The notes under the pieces: model-generated
Database searches by the model: none
What the model was told of the DNA's origin: nothing
Seen by the model: the letters and a program-made list of their open reading frames with translations, nothing else
Position numbers and translations under genes: made by a program
Shown: one piece after another, positions 48,483-56,779 of the stretch
How the letters are laid out: the number at the start of each line of letters is the position of its first letter
How positions within the stretch are numbered: the stretch's first letter is position 1
From: CAZGXI01 sp964529715
Lineage (GTDB): Bacteria; Chloroflexota; Anaerolineae; Aggregatilineales; Ch27
DNA length: 64,000 nucleotides
Assembly: GCA_964529715.1 (NCBI GenBank)
Contig: CAZGXI010000018.1
Span: forward strand, 1-64,000
Direction: 5' to 3'

Positions 48483-50200
48483 CTGATGGCGCGCTCGTTC
48501 GATTCTTCTGCCTGAGGAAGCGTGGGCAGGCGCAGGGTGAAGTGCGTCCCCGGCTGGGTGTTTTCCACCCCAATCTGCCCGCCGTGCGCCTCCACGATAC
48601 TCTTGACAATCGCCAGCCCTAACCCGCTGCCGGGATAGGCGGCGACGTTGCGGCAGCGATGAAAGCGGTTGAACACCAGCGGCAGTTCGTCCGGCGGGAT
48701 GCCGATGCCCCGGTCGGCCACATGGATTTCGGCCCAACCATCCCGTTCGCGCAAGTCCACGCCGATGCATTCGCCGCCGGGCGTAAACTTGACGGCGTTA
48801 TCGAGCAGGTTGCTGAGCGCGCGCCGAAGTTGTCCCAGGTTGCCCAACACCGCGACCGTGTGGTCCGGTAGGGCCAGAGTAAAGCTCAGTTCGGCCTGCT
48901 CGGAGCGCGAGGCATATAGCTCGCTCACCTCCTGCACCAGCGCGTTCAGCGCCACCGGGCGGTGGTTTTCGCTCGTCTCCCCCGCCTCAATGCGCGACAG
49001 GTCCAGCAGCGAGTCGGTCACGTTTTCCAGCCGCAACAACTGGCTCTGGGCGCGTTCTAGGTAAGCGTGACGTGCGCCCTCCTCGGTCTCGTCCAGCGCC
49101 AGTTCGATGTTGGTGCGCAGCGCCGTGAGGGGGGTGTGCAATTCGTGTGCCGCATCCGCCACGAAGCGCCGCAGGGCCAGCACGGTTGCTTCCACCTGCC
49201 CGGCCATATAGTTAAAGGAACTCGCCAGCAGGCCCAGTTCGTCCGTGCCGATCACGTCGGCGCGCGCCGAAAGATGGCCCGCCGCCATCTGCCGGGTTGC
49301 AGCGGTAAGCGCCAGCAACGGCGCGCTGAGGCGCTGGCTCATCGTCCAGCCGACCGCCGCGCCCAGCAGCACCGCCAGCCCGCCGGAGATCACCCAGCCG
49401 CTCGCCACGCGCTCCACGATCTGTCGCCCGTAGGCCGGGCCATCGGACAGTTCGATGTAGCCGACTGTCTCCCCGCTGTCGCCGACGATGGCCTCGGTGT
49501 AGTGCTGGTCCGAACGCACCCCGGCACGGTCGGTGTCGGCGCTCAGGTCGAACCCATAAAGCGTGCTGGTGGCAGGCAGCACCGTTACGAAGCTGTCTGT
49601 AGCCGGGGAAGTGCCCGCCGGGGACCGATCATCGGAGTCTGTCGCGTCGCCCACACGCAAAAAGTTCAGCGTGATCACAGGCGTATAATAAGCGCGTTCG
49701 TTGGGCGGTATCTCGATGGGAATCTCGATGCCATCAGCGAAACCGGGCAGCCGGGCGTAGTTCTCCGGCAGGATGACGGCATCCCTGTCGTCCAGGCCAC
49801 TGGTCAACAGCACCTGATTGGACGGGGTCGCCTCCGCTTCGTGATCGTCCGACGGCATGGCCGAGATCGAGAGCAGGCTGCGCTCCAGCGGCACCCCGGA
49901 ATCGGCCAGCACTTCACCCGCCGCGTTGATCAACCGCACGCGCACCTGCGCCAGAAAGGAATACGTCTCCACGTGCGCCTGGATGGCTGCCAGCGGCATG
50001 TCATTGACGATCATCTGGCGCACGACCGAGGTGATCGTGCCGGCGTTGCCGCGCAGGTAATCGAATTCGCGCTGCGCATAGTAGCTTTGCAGCATCGTCA
50101 GCAGCGCCACGCCCGACGCCAGCGCGGCGATCAGGGCGATGGCGGCGTAGCTGAACGGCAGCTTCCATCGGATGGAGTTACGGAGATAAGGTTGTATCAT
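48476..50200 (-). CDS. membrane sensor histidine kinase
   Basis: Encodes about 574 residues from ATG 50200; GTG 50215 is an alternative. Membrane helix 1 (about 14-35), an extracytoplasmic region of ~200 residues, helix 2 (about 260-282), HAMP, then DHp with the phospho-His in DAAHELHTPLTALR, N box LRRALSNLLDNAVKFTPGG, G1 VADRGIGIPP and G2 GSGLGLAIVKSIVEAHGG. It phosphorylates itself on sensing an external signal and passes phosphate to the response regulator encoded 45 bases upstream. Confidence 0.92.
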   Translation of the reverse strand: MIQPYLRNSIRWKLPFSYAAIALIAALASGVALLTMLQSYYAQREFDYLRGNAGTITSVVRQMIVNDMPLAAIQAHVETYSFLAQVRVRLINAAGEVLADSGVPLERSLLSISAMPSDDHEAEATPSNQVLLTSGLDDRDAVILPENYARLPGFADGIEIPIEIPPNERAYYTPVITLNFLRVGDATDSDDRSPAGTSPATDSFVTVLPATSTLYGFDLSADTDRAGVRSDQHYTEAIVGDSGETVGYIELSDGPAYGRQIVERVASGWVISGGLAVLLGAAVGWTMSQRLSAPLLALTAATRQMAAGHLSARADVIGTDELGLLASSFNYMAGQVEATVLALRRFVADAAHELHTPLTALRTNIELALDETEEGARHAYLERAQSQLLRLENVTDSLLDLSRIEAGETSENHRPVALNALVQEVSELYASRSEQAELSFTLALPDHTVAVLGNLGQLRRALSNLLDNAVKFTPGGECIGVDLRERDGWAEIHVADRGIGIPPDELPLVFNRFHRCRNVAAYPGSGLGLAIVKSIVEAHGGQIGVENTQPGTHFTLRLPTLPQAEESNERAIRS

Positions 50201-50215
50201 GGCTGCCTGACTCAC

Positions 50216-50245
50216 AACTCAGCATTCAAAACATAAAACTGAGTT
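50216..50245 (-). other. inverted repeat between response regulator and kinase genes
   Basis: AACTCAG (50216-50222) and CTGAGTT (50239-50245) face each other across 16 bases, at the regulator's stop codon. It belongs to the AACTCA repeat type. It could form a weak hairpin that lowers kinase expression. Confidence 0.4.
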
Positions 50246-50943
50246 CACCCCACCAGCCGATAGCCAATGCCCGGCACGGTGAGGATGAGCGACGGCTCGC
50301 TGGGGTTCAGTTCGACCTTTTCGCGCAGGCGGCGCACGTGCACATTGACAATGCGCTCGTTCTCCACGTCGGCGTCGTAACCCCACACGGCGTCGAGAAT
50401 CTGCGAGCGGCTGAGCGCCTGCCCCTGGTGGCGGGCCAGGTAGGTGAGCAGGCGGAATTCGATGGGCGTCAGGTTGAGCAGTTGGTTGCCACGCCGCACC
50501 TGCCCCCGGTTGCGGTCGATCACCAGGTCGCCGACGTACATGTATTCCGCATCCGCCAGCGAAAGCTCGCCGTAGGCCCGCCGCAGCAGGGCACGCACAC
50601 GCGAGAGCAGTTCCCGCAGGCTGTAGGGCTTGGTCATATAATCGTCTGCGCCCATTTCCAGGCCCAGAACCTTGTCCATCTCGTCCCGACGCACGGTCAG
50701 CATCAGCACCGGCTGGCGCAACCCCAACTGGCGCATCTGGCGGCAGTAGTCAAACCCAGAGCCGTCCGGCAGGCGCACGTCCAGAATGATCAAGTGGGGA
50801 TTGTGATCGCGGGTATATTGCACACCCTCTGTGCCGGAGCTTTTCCAACTGACCTGATAGCCGTCGCGTTGCAGGCCGTCTTGCAGGCTGCGCGCTACTG
50901 CTGGATCATCTTCGATCACGAGAATATGTGGAGTCTGGTTCAT
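50245..50943 (-). CDS. OmpR/PhoB-family response regulator
   Basis: Encodes 232 residues. Receiver (about 1-120): acidic pocket IEDDPAV, phospho-Asp in LIILDVRLPDGSG, Thr in LMLTVRRDEMD, Lys in MTKPYSLREL. Winged helix (about 132-230): RGNQLLNLTPIEFRLLTYLARHQGQALSRSQILDAVWGYD and the RIVNVHVRRLREKVELNP recognition helix. It regulates genes when phosphorylated by the kinase downstream. OmpR-type proteins bind direct repeats about 11 bases apart, and such repeats lie at 51242-51290. Confidence 0.93.
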   Translation of the reverse strand: MNQTPHILVIEDDPAVARSLQDGLQRDGYQVSWKSSGTEGVQYTRDHNPHLIILDVRLPDGSGFDYCRQMRQLGLRQPVLMLTVRRDEMDKVLGLEMGADDYMTKPYSLRELLSRVRALLRRAYGELSLADAEYMYVGDLVIDRNRGQVRRGNQLLNLTPIEFRLLTYLARHQGQALSRSQILDAVWGYDADVENERIVNVHVRRLREKVELNPSEPSLILTVPGIGYRLVG

Positions 50944-51241
50944 CCCGCTATCCCCTAACCGGAGCGCTTCCTAACCTTGATGATACCCGAAAATCCGCTG
51001 GACTACGCAGGTCGCGCCGCTGTAGAGCTGCCCACCTGCACCGGGAGGATTGTCGGCGCGTCGGGCGTGGGATGCCACTGGCTGGAAACAGGTGGGGAGC
51101 GCCGTGCCAGAGCGCTCCCCGCACACGAGGAGGAAGGAATGTTTTTGCCAATCGGTCGCCCGTCTTTACCATCGCTGATGCGGCCATGTTCCGGCGCACC
51201 CGCAAGAGGTGGTAGATCCACCCTTCGGTCAATGAGCGTCT

Positions 51242-51290
51242 GATTACACCATCGAACAGGCGGATTACGAACCGATTACGTGGAGATTAC
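51242..51290 (-). promoter_or_regulatory. GATTAC direct repeats with 11-base spacing, probable OmpR-type operator
   Basis: GATTAC starts at 51242, 51263, 51274 and 51285: gaps of 21, 11 and 11 bases. Three successive boxes at 11-base phase are the classic pattern for dimers of OmpR/PhoB-type regulators. The block lies about 300 bases upstream of the response regulator's start, next to a candidate -35. Confidence 0.6.
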
Positions 51291-51400
51291 AATCCGTCAA
51301 TGACGCGAAGCACAGCCCCTTCAGTCACAGCCCCCCAGTGCCGCTCTTGTTTGGGCAACGCGACGTTACCTGATAGGCACTGCCCTGGGCATTTCCGCTC

Positions 51401-51427
51401 GTAGGGGCGGGCATGTCTCGCCCCTAC
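51401..51427. repeat. CATG-centred palindromic repeat, copy 9
   Basis: GTAGGGGCGGG-CATG-TCTCGCCCCTAC, 27 bases, about 90 bases beyond the stop of the anti-sigma factor gene. Confidence 0.75.
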
Positions 51428-51514
51428 ATATGGGCAATCTTGCCGACGGCTTCAGGTGTTGGCGAGGTCAGCAAATCCTTGAGTGCAACATGTGGCGCGA
51501 CATATCCGTTGCTC

Positions 51515-51787
51515 TTACTTGCGGGGCAAAAAATCGTCCAGCTTGAGTGTGGCGTACAGACGCGCCCGGACTGCCTCCGGCAGTTCGGGGTCCGGGGCGG
51601 TGCGGTAGAGCCGAACCGTCTTTTGCAGCGTATCGACCACGATCCGGCAGTTCTCGCAGGTCGCCATGTGCGCCTCGATCTCCTGGCAGATCGCCTCGTC
51701 CAGTTCCCCGTCCACATACTCAGACAGGCTTGCCAGCAGGCTGTGGCAGTCGTGTTCGGCCATCGTCAACTCTATCTCGTGACCCAT
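51515..51787 (-). CDS. zinc-finger anti-sigma factor (ZAS-type)
   Basis: Encodes 90 residues from ATG 51787. The anti-sigma zinc motif H-x3-C-x2-C is HMATCENC (His40, Cys44, Cys47), after the helix LLASLSEYVDGELDE usual for this family. No membrane helix follows, so it is a soluble, probably redox-sensitive anti-sigma factor. Its start overlaps the end of the esterase gene within a few bases (TGATATG), and the sigma factor it likely binds is encoded 1.6 kb upstream on the same strand. Confidence 0.85.
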   Translation of the reverse strand: MGHEIELTMAEHDCHSLLASLSEYVDGELDEAICQEIEAHMATCENCRIVVDTLQKTVRLYRTAPDPELPEAVRARLYATLKLDDFLPRK

Positions 51788-51788
51788 A

Positions 51789-53045
51789 TCAGCGCCCTTC
51801 TGAGAAGTTAGACTCACCGAACCTGCCGGAGGTCGCATAGCGCACGCCGGTGAATTCGACCGTTCCTGCTGTTAGGGCGGCGGCAGCCTCGGCGTCGTCG
51901 TGCAGTGTGGCGAGCAAAAAGGCCGTCGTCAGGTGATTGATCAGGTCGTGGGCGCGGTCCATGTCCCACACCAGGTCAGAGCACTGCTCGAACCGCCCCA
52001 GGGCGATGATAGCGGGCGGACATTCGTCCGTGAAGATGTAATGTCCCGCGTTCTCGAAGACAACCAGGGTTTTGTCGGTGCTGCCGATCCCAGCGTAGAT
52101 CGGGTAAGCGTCGCGTTCCGGGATGGTGGCCCGGTCCGCCGAACCGACCAGGATCATCGTCGGGGCCGTGAGCGCGGCCAGCCCTGCCGGCCCGAAGACC
52201 GGCCCGTTCCAGGGCGCCATCAGCACCACTGCTTTGATGCGCGGATCGGTGGTGGCGGGCCAGGGGCCATCTGGCACACCGTCCAGTCCGCGCCGCAGCG
52301 CGATGTCCTCTGCGTAGGCTTGCAGGAAGCAGGCCGCCTCGGCGAAACCCGTCTCCTGGCCCATCGGGGGCGGGATGTCTGGCCCGACCCCCTGCGCCGC
52401 GCACCAATCCGCCAGGGCGGTGAAGTCCAGCCGCCCGCCGCCCGCTGCCAGTGCCGTATAGCCGCCGAAGGAGTGCCCGCTCACGGCCACTCGTTCTGTG
52501 TCGATGACGCCCGCCAGCGCGCCGTCTGGCGCGTTCAACGTCTCGGCAGCATAGTCGATCTGACGCAGCAGATCGAACGGGCGATCTGCATAGCTGGCGA
52601 TGATCGCGTCCAGGCCGCCAGACACCAGGTCGAACAGCGCGCTGCCGGGATGATCGGCGGCCAGCACCACAAAGCCGTAAGAGGCCAGATGTTCGGTGAA
52701 AAAGCGGCTCTGGTAGCGCAGCCCGCCCAGCCCGTGCGAAAAGATGACCAGTGGGTACGGGCCGTGTTCGGTGTCCGGTGCGGCGTCGCGGAGGGCGCGT
52801 CCGTCTAGCCGGAACAGGCCGTAGGCGTAGACGGTCGCTTCTGTCGCGCCGTCGGGGTTCAGCGCCGGATACCAGGCCGTCACAGAGAGGGGCCGCGCGG
52901 CGTCCTCGATGACGAATTCGCGCGTGCCCACCGCGTAGGGGCCGCGCAGGGCATAAGGCGGCGCGTCGGGGCGCTGGGCCTGCGCCGCCGGAATCGCCAG
53001 CGCCGCCAGCAGCAGTGCGATCAGGCCACAAAAGAGTTTACGCAT
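51789..53045 (-). CDS. secreted alpha/beta hydrolase (dienelactone hydrolase/PAF acetylhydrolase-like)
   Basis: Encodes 418 residues. Signal peptide MRKLFCGLIALLLAALAIPAAQA. The nucleophile elbow is VSGHSFGGYTALAAG, preceded by LVIFSHGLGGLRYQSRFFTEHLAS (oxyanion region); Asp is expected in MILVGSADRATIP and His in FENAGHYIFTDE. The overall layout matches the plasma PAF-acetylhydrolase/dienelactone group: an exported esterase. Set between the sigma factor and the anti-sigma factor and coupled to the latter by a TGATATG junction. Confidence 0.87.
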   Translation of the reverse strand: MRKLFCGLIALLLAALAIPAAQAQRPDAPPYALRGPYAVGTREFVIEDAARPLSVTAWYPALNPDGATEATVYAYGLFRLDGRALRDAAPDTEHGPYPLVIFSHGLGGLRYQSRFFTEHLASYGFVVLAADHPGSALFDLVSGGLDAIIASYADRPFDLLRQIDYAAETLNAPDGALAGVIDTERVAVSGHSFGGYTALAAGGGRLDFTALADWCAAQGVGPDIPPPMGQETGFAEAACFLQAYAEDIALRRGLDGVPDGPWPATTDPRIKAVVLMAPWNGPVFGPAGLAALTAPTMILVGSADRATIPERDAYPIYAGIGSTDKTLVVFENAGHYIFTDECPPAIIALGRFEQCSDLVWDMDRAHDLINHLTTAFLLATLHDDAEAAAALTAGTVEFTGVRYATSGRFGESNFSEGR

Positions 53046-53341
53046 GGGTATTGACTTCCTATTTTAGATCGGCGCATTTCCTCAACCCAGGCGACGCTGT
53101 CTGTGATCTCCTGATCTTTCCACGTTCCGGTCAGGCCCGCTGCGGCGATCTCTGCCCCCGTCGCCGGGCGAAAAGTCAGCAGTTCCCCAATCTCTTCATC
53201 CGGTCAGGGCTGGTCGGCAGGCTGCTTCACGTCGGTGAATTCAATCGTCACCTGAACTTCGCCGGCAGGCAGCCCTTCGGAGAGATCAATTTCTAGCCTC
53301 CCCTGTCTCGTAATGTGTCCACGAAGTTGAAGCAGGGTCAT
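53021..53341 (-). pseudogene. antitoxin-like small gene broken by an in-frame TGA
   Basis: From ATG 53341 (GGAGGT 7 bases upstream, a textbook ribosome site) the frame reads 45 residues, MTLLQLRGHITRQGRLEIDL…PADQP, and stops at TGA (53204-53206). The same frame continues without another stop to 53021: PDEEIGELLTF, ATGAEIAAAGLTGTWKDQEITDSVAWVEEMRR. The two halves together resemble small antitoxin-like proteins in which a Trp would sit at the stop (TGG to TGA). No toxin gene follows. A 45-residue functional remnant is possible. Confidence 0.6.
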
Positions 53342-53364
53342 CAGGATACCTCCAACAACTTACC

Positions 53365-54006
53365 TCATCCGCCGCCAGAGTTCAGCGCGCCGCCGGTTTC
53401 GGCGCTGAGGGCGCTGTGCATGAAGTAAGCCGACAGCCGCTCCCGCAGGGCCAGGCGGGCGCGCATCAGGCGCGTCTTGACAGCGGGAATGCTCAGGCCG
53501 AGCGACTCCGCCGTCTCCTGAGTGCTCAAGCCTTCGATGTCGCGCAGCACGAACACGACGCGCAACGTCTCCGGCAGGCTATCGATGGCGGCCTGCATCT
53601 CGCGGCGCGCTTCTGCACTAAGCAGGTCGCTCTCCGGCAGGCAACAGAAGTCAAAGAACTGGCGGGGTGTCAGCTCGCCGTCCTCGGTTTCGACCGGCTC
53701 ATCCAGCGAAAAAGCCACCGGCTCGCGCTTGCGCAGGTGCATCAGGGCGGTGTTGCTGGCAATGCGGTACAGCCACGTGCCCAGGCTGGACCGGCCCTCG
53801 AAGCGGTTGATGGCTTTGAAGGCATTGATGAAGGTCTCTTGCAACACGTCCTCGGCAGCCACCTCGTCGCCCGTCAGCCGCAGCGCCAGGTTATAAACAC
53901 GCCCGGCGTGCTTCTCCACCAGTTCAGCGTAGGCAAGCTGGTCGCCTGCTTTCAGCCGCTCGATCAGTTGACTTTCGTCCGTCGTCGTTTCCATGTGGTT
54001 GAGCAT
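53365..54006 (-). CDS. ECF-type sigma-70 factor
   Basis: Encodes about 213 residues from ATG 54006; ATG 53994 is an alternative. Region 2 includes YNLALRLTGDEVAAEDVLQETFINAFKAINRFEG and the melting segment LGTWLYRIASNTALMHLRKR; region 4 includes LPETLRVVFVLRDIEGLSTQETAESLGLSIPAVKTRLMRARLALR. It directs RNA polymerase to a stress or envelope regulon. The ZAS-type anti-sigma factor downstream is the probable partner; an esterase and a broken antitoxin-like gene lie between. Confidence 0.92.
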   Translation of the reverse strand: MLNHMETTTDESQLIERLKAGDQLAYAELVEKHAGRVYNLALRLTGDEVAAEDVLQETFINAFKAINRFEGRSSLGTWLYRIASNTALMHLRKREPVAFSLDEPVETEDGELTPRQFFDFCCLPESDLLSAEARREMQAAIDSLPETLRVVFVLRDIEGLSTQETAESLGLSIPAVKTRLMRARLALRERLSAYFMHSALSAETGGALNSGGG

Positions 54007-54124
54007 ACCCCAATTCCCCGGCGTTACCAAGACGGTCCGCCGACGTGTTATGATAGCGCAGCAGGTGTAACCGGCGCGTTTTTCGCGCATCTATCGATCT
54101 GGTCCAGGGAAAAGGAGTCTGGCT

Positions 54125-54520
54125 GTGCTGACCGACGAAGCCCGTGCCTTTTTGCAAAAACCGCTGATCGCCCGCCTGTCGGTGATCGACTCTGAAGGCT
54201 ACCCTCATACCGTGCCGGTGTGGTATCTGCTGGACGGAGACGACATCGTGATGATCAGTGAGCAAAGCACCCGCAAGGTGCACTATGCCCGTCAGAATCC
54301 CAAAGCGGCGGTCGTGATCGGCGGCGAGGCCGGCGATGGCGGCGGCTATCTGCTCAAAGGTGAGCTATCTGTCGAGGCCGACCCGGACGACGTCTGGACC
54401 AAACGGCTGACCTATCATTACGAAAGCGAGGAACAGGCCGCCAAAGATGTGGCTGCCTGGGCCGACCTGGACATCATTGTCCTCCGGCTGAAGCCGCGTC
54501 GGGTACTTAAAGTGGCATGA
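54125..54520 (+). CDS. PPOX-class (pyridoxamine oxidase-like) flavin/F420-binding protein
   Basis: Encodes 131 residues from GTG 54125 (AAGGAG upstream). Split-barrel fold: LIARLSVIDSEGYPHTVPVWYLLDGDDIVMISEQSTRKVHYARQNPKAAVVI, typical of the small F420- or FMN-binding reductases. Substrate unknown. Divergent from the sigma factor gene; 20 bases upstream of the OsmC gene, so likely co-transcribed with it. Confidence 0.85.
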   Translation: MLTDEARAFLQKPLIARLSVIDSEGYPHTVPVWYLLDGDDIVMISEQSTRKVHYARQNPKAAVVIGGEAGDGGGYLLKGELSVEADPDDVWTKRLTYHYESEEQAAKDVAAWADLDIIVLRLKPRRVLKVA

Positions 54521-54539
54521 GACGCTTGTGGAGCGAGGT

Positions 54540-54980
54540 ATGGCAGACGAAAAAATCGGTAAAGTGATCTGGAAAGGTGACATGGCCTTCGATGGCGGGG
54601 CTGGCAGTGGCCCCTGGAGCATCCCCCTCGACGCCGAAGCTGCGTCCGGCGGGGCAGAACAGGGCTTCCGCCCGATGGAACTGCTGCTGGTGGGGCTGGC
54701 CGGCTGCACCGCGATGGACGTGATCAGCATCCTCAAGAAAAAGCAGCAGGATGTGACCGGCTTTGAGGTTGAGGCGCTAGGGACGCGCGCCGATGAGCAT
54801 CCGCGCGTCTATACCGAGATTCAGATCGTCTACCGCGTGACGGGTCGTCGCATCGATCCGAAGGCTGTTGCGCGGGCCATCGAGCTTTCGGAAACCAAAT
54901 ATTGCCCGGCCTCAGCCATGCTGCGCGAACGCGCGACTATTACCAGTCGCTACGAGATCGTCGAGATTGACTCGGCCTGA
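54540..54980 (+). CDS. OsmC/Ohr-family protein
   Basis: Encodes 146 residues from ATG 54540. The two redox cysteines are present: GLAGCTAMDVISIL (about Cys56) and KYCPASAML (about Cys118). With GFRPMELLLVGLAGC preceding, this is OsmC of the YhfA-like type. It reduces organic or fatty-acid hydroperoxides using thiols. The gene follows the PPOX gene closely. Confidence 0.9.
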   Translation: MADEKIGKVIWKGDMAFDGGAGSGPWSIPLDAEAASGGAEQGFRPMELLLVGLAGCTAMDVISILKKKQQDVTGFEVEALGTRADEHPRVYTEIQIVYRVTGRRIDPKAVARAIELSETKYCPASAMLRERATITSRYEIVEIDSA

Positions 54981-54992
54981 TCCCTGGCACGC

Positions 54993-55817
54993 TCAACGCC
55001 CGTACTGCGATTCCCCGGCCAGAATCTGCTGCAAGCGGTACGGGTCGGTGCGCGAGGTCAGGTCCAGGCTCAGCGGCGTGACGGACACCAGGTGCTCGTG
55101 CATCAGCACATACACGTCTGAGTTCGGCTCGGCCCGTTCCGGGTCGGCGCGCAGCTCGTAGCCCAGCTTGCCGATGTCGCTCAGCGCCACGCGCTCCGGA
55201 CGGGTTGGCCAGAACACGCGCCGCCGTGAGAGCCGCGTCACGCGCCAGGGCGTCTCCGGGGTGGCGTCTTGCGGCACCTCGATCTTCAGCACGTCTACGT
55301 CGTCGGGCATCCGCTGTTCCAGCATCCGCGCGGCGAACAGGCGCACGAAATGCGCGGCGGCGGCAAAGTTTACGTCGGCGTAGGACAGGTGCATGTCAAT
55401 GGGCATTTGCAGGCTGGCGGCAATGGCCGGGATGCCCAGGCTGGCCGCTTCCAACGCGGCGCCGACCGTGCCGGAGATAGTCACGCCGTTGCCGGTGTTC
55501 TCGCCGTAATTGATGCCCGATACCACCAGCGATGGCAAACGCGCGGATAGCTCCAGCACGCCGTGCTGTACGGCCTGGGCCGGCGTGCCATCAACAGCAT
55601 ACACCAGAGTGTCGGTCTGATTGATGGCGCGCATCCGCTGGTAGATGCGTCCTTCGCTGGTCACGGGCAGGCTGCGCCCCATGCCCGACTGCTGCAAACG
55701 CGGCGCGACCACCAGGATTTCCCCCAGGTCCGCCAGCGCATCGACGACCGCCCACAGCCCTGGCGACTCGATGCCGTCGTCATTGGTGCACAGGATGATC
55801 GGTTGTTCGTCCCCCAC
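54993..55817 (-). CDS. surE: 5'/3'-nucleotidase SurE
   Basis: Encodes 274 residues. SurE motifs: ILCTNDDGIESPGL at the N-terminus (metal-binding Asp pair), VVAPRLQQSGMGRSLPVT (usually 'Q-SG-S', here QSGMG), VVSGINYGENTG and YSGTVGAALEA-type GTVGAALEAASLG. It removes phosphate from nucleoside monophosphates in stress or stationary phase. The Met in QSGMG instead of Ser is a small difference at the substrate loop. Confidence 0.92.
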   Translation of the reverse strand: MGDEQPIILCTNDDGIESPGLWAVVDALADLGEILVVAPRLQQSGMGRSLPVTSEGRIYQRMRAINQTDTLVYAVDGTPAQAVQHGVLELSARLPSLVVSGINYGENTGNGVTISGTVGAALEAASLGIPAIAASLQMPIDMHLSYADVNFAAAAHFVRLFAARMLEQRMPDDVDVLKIEVPQDATPETPWRVTRLSRRRVFWPTRPERVALSDIGKLGYELRADPERAEPNSDVYVLMHEHLVSVTPLSLDLTSRTDPYRLQQILAGESQYGR

Positions 55818-55842
55818 AGGCCCTCCTGATCAACACAAACGT

Positions 55843-55915
55843 TAAATCGCAAAGAACCCAAAGAGCGCAAAGTGCACAAAGAAATCCTTTGCGATCTTTG
55901 CGCCCTTTGGGGTGA
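55843..55915. repeat. CTTTGCG-type dispersed inverted repeat
   Basis: CGCAAAGAACCCAAAGAGCGCAAAG faces CTTTGCGATCTTTGCGCCCTTT, making a long imperfect hairpin. A similar half occurs at 62521-62557 (CCTTTGCGATCTTGGCGTCC). It lies upstream of surE and downstream of the GlsB gene. Confidence 0.65.
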
Positions 55916-55947
55916 ACTGTCCTCCGCACACCGCGCCGGGAGCAACC

Positions 55948-56241
55948 CTATTGGGCGAAGTTCTTGTCGATGAAGAACCGGATCACCGTGACGAAGATCA
56001 CCGCCCCGACGGTCGCCACGATGAAGTCGGCGCAGATGTCTGGGATGATGCCGGGCAGCCCGATTCCCAACAGCCGGAACAGCCCGCCACCGACCGCCGC
56101 GCCGATCAGCCCCAGCACAATGTCGCCCACAGGCCCATAGCCCTTGCCGCGCAATAACCTGCCGGCAATGGTCCCGGCCAGGCCGCCGACGATGACCCAC
56201 ACAATGCACTGGATACAAGAAAAAGGACCTACCATTACCAT
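55948..56241 (-). CDS. GlsB/YeaQ/YmgE-family small membrane protein
   Basis: Encodes 97 residues from ATG 56241 (AGAGGAG upstream). Three membrane helices, with the family's GGLAGTIAGRLLRGKGYGPVGDIVLGLIGAAVGGGLF. These 'transglycosylase-associated' proteins are stress-induced and of unknown molecular role. The extra C-terminal helix (FIVATVGAVIFVTVIRFFI) is within the normal range. Confidence 0.9.
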   Translation of the reverse strand: MVMVGPFSCIQCIVWVIVGGLAGTIAGRLLRGKGYGPVGDIVLGLIGAAVGGGLFRLLGIGLPGIIPDICADFIVATVGAVIFVTVIRFFIDKNFAQ

Positions 56242-56779
56242 TGCGCCTGCTCCTCTTGTCCGTGTTGACCTGTTTTAGCCCGCCGCAAGCCTCGCCACTG
56301 GAGCAGCAAGGTCAGGCGGGCTTGTCTTTACTTCAGCCCGTTGGCTGTGCCATCCTGAACACAGCACCTTTCCAAACGAGCAGGTTGCCGGTTGGGGCGG
56401 CAACCTCCCGCCGGACACGGGGCTTGTCTATCCAGGACATGTGGCTCGCGTGAGCGAGACCCGGCACTTGCGTTCTGGGCAAGTGAGCTACGCGGCTTTA
56501 GCCGCCGTAGAGTGTCACACTGTACTATACGGAGCAAGACGACGCAAAGTTCCGGCGAAAAACAAGCCCCATCCCCGCCCAGAAGGAACAGAGATGGGGT
56601 TGAATGCACGGTCAGGCGGAGGTGTAGGGCATGTCATGAACTTTGGGTGTTTGTTTCGCCTCTGCCCTTACCCCCTAACTCCCTCTTCCTCGTGGAGAGG
56701 GGGAGCAGATGCGACAATTTCCCCTCGCCCTGAGGGCCGTTTTCGCCTACGAAAGTGCATAGCACACTCTAGGGCGGGG
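56242..56779. other. gene-free stretch of 538 bases with repeats
   Basis: Holds copy B of the 57-base repeat (56461-56516) and a purine/pyrimidine block (CCCTCTTCCTCGTGGAGAGGGGG, about 56681-56705) related to the one in priA. Short frames in it have neither ribosome sites nor recognisable protein features. Confidence 0.6.
56461..56516 (-). repeat. 57-base dispersed repeat, copy B
   Basis: Reverse-complement match of 12128-12184, sharing CACTTGCGTTCTGGGCAAG and the TAGAGTGT end. The copy B flank adds an inverted CTCGCGTGAGCGAG just before it. Confidence 0.7.

Larger units (their letters stand above)
50944..51514. other. gene-free upstream region of the two-component operon, 571 bases
   Basis: No coding sequence is supported in it. 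It contains a GC-rich hairpin (GGGGAGCGC at 51094-51102 with GCGCTCCCC at 51112-51120), the GATTAC direct repeats (51242-51290), and a CATG-centred palindrome (51401-51427) towards the anti-sigma gene's end. A TTGACC on the minus strand (51227-51232) could be the -35 of the operon promoter. Confidence 0.55.

Noticed and set aside
50944..51240. Short frames in the region upstream of the response regulator
   Set aside because: No ribosome sites, no conserved-looking sequence; region is better explained as regulatory DNA.
51242..51290. CRISPR-like array
   Set aside because: Repeat unit is only 6 bases with 5-15-base gaps; spacing fits regulator boxes, not CRISPR.
53204..53206. Selenocysteine or programmed readthrough at the TGA
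   Set aside because: No SECIS-like hairpin is obvious after it, and the expected residue is Trp; a nonsense mutation is simpler, though readthrough is not excluded.
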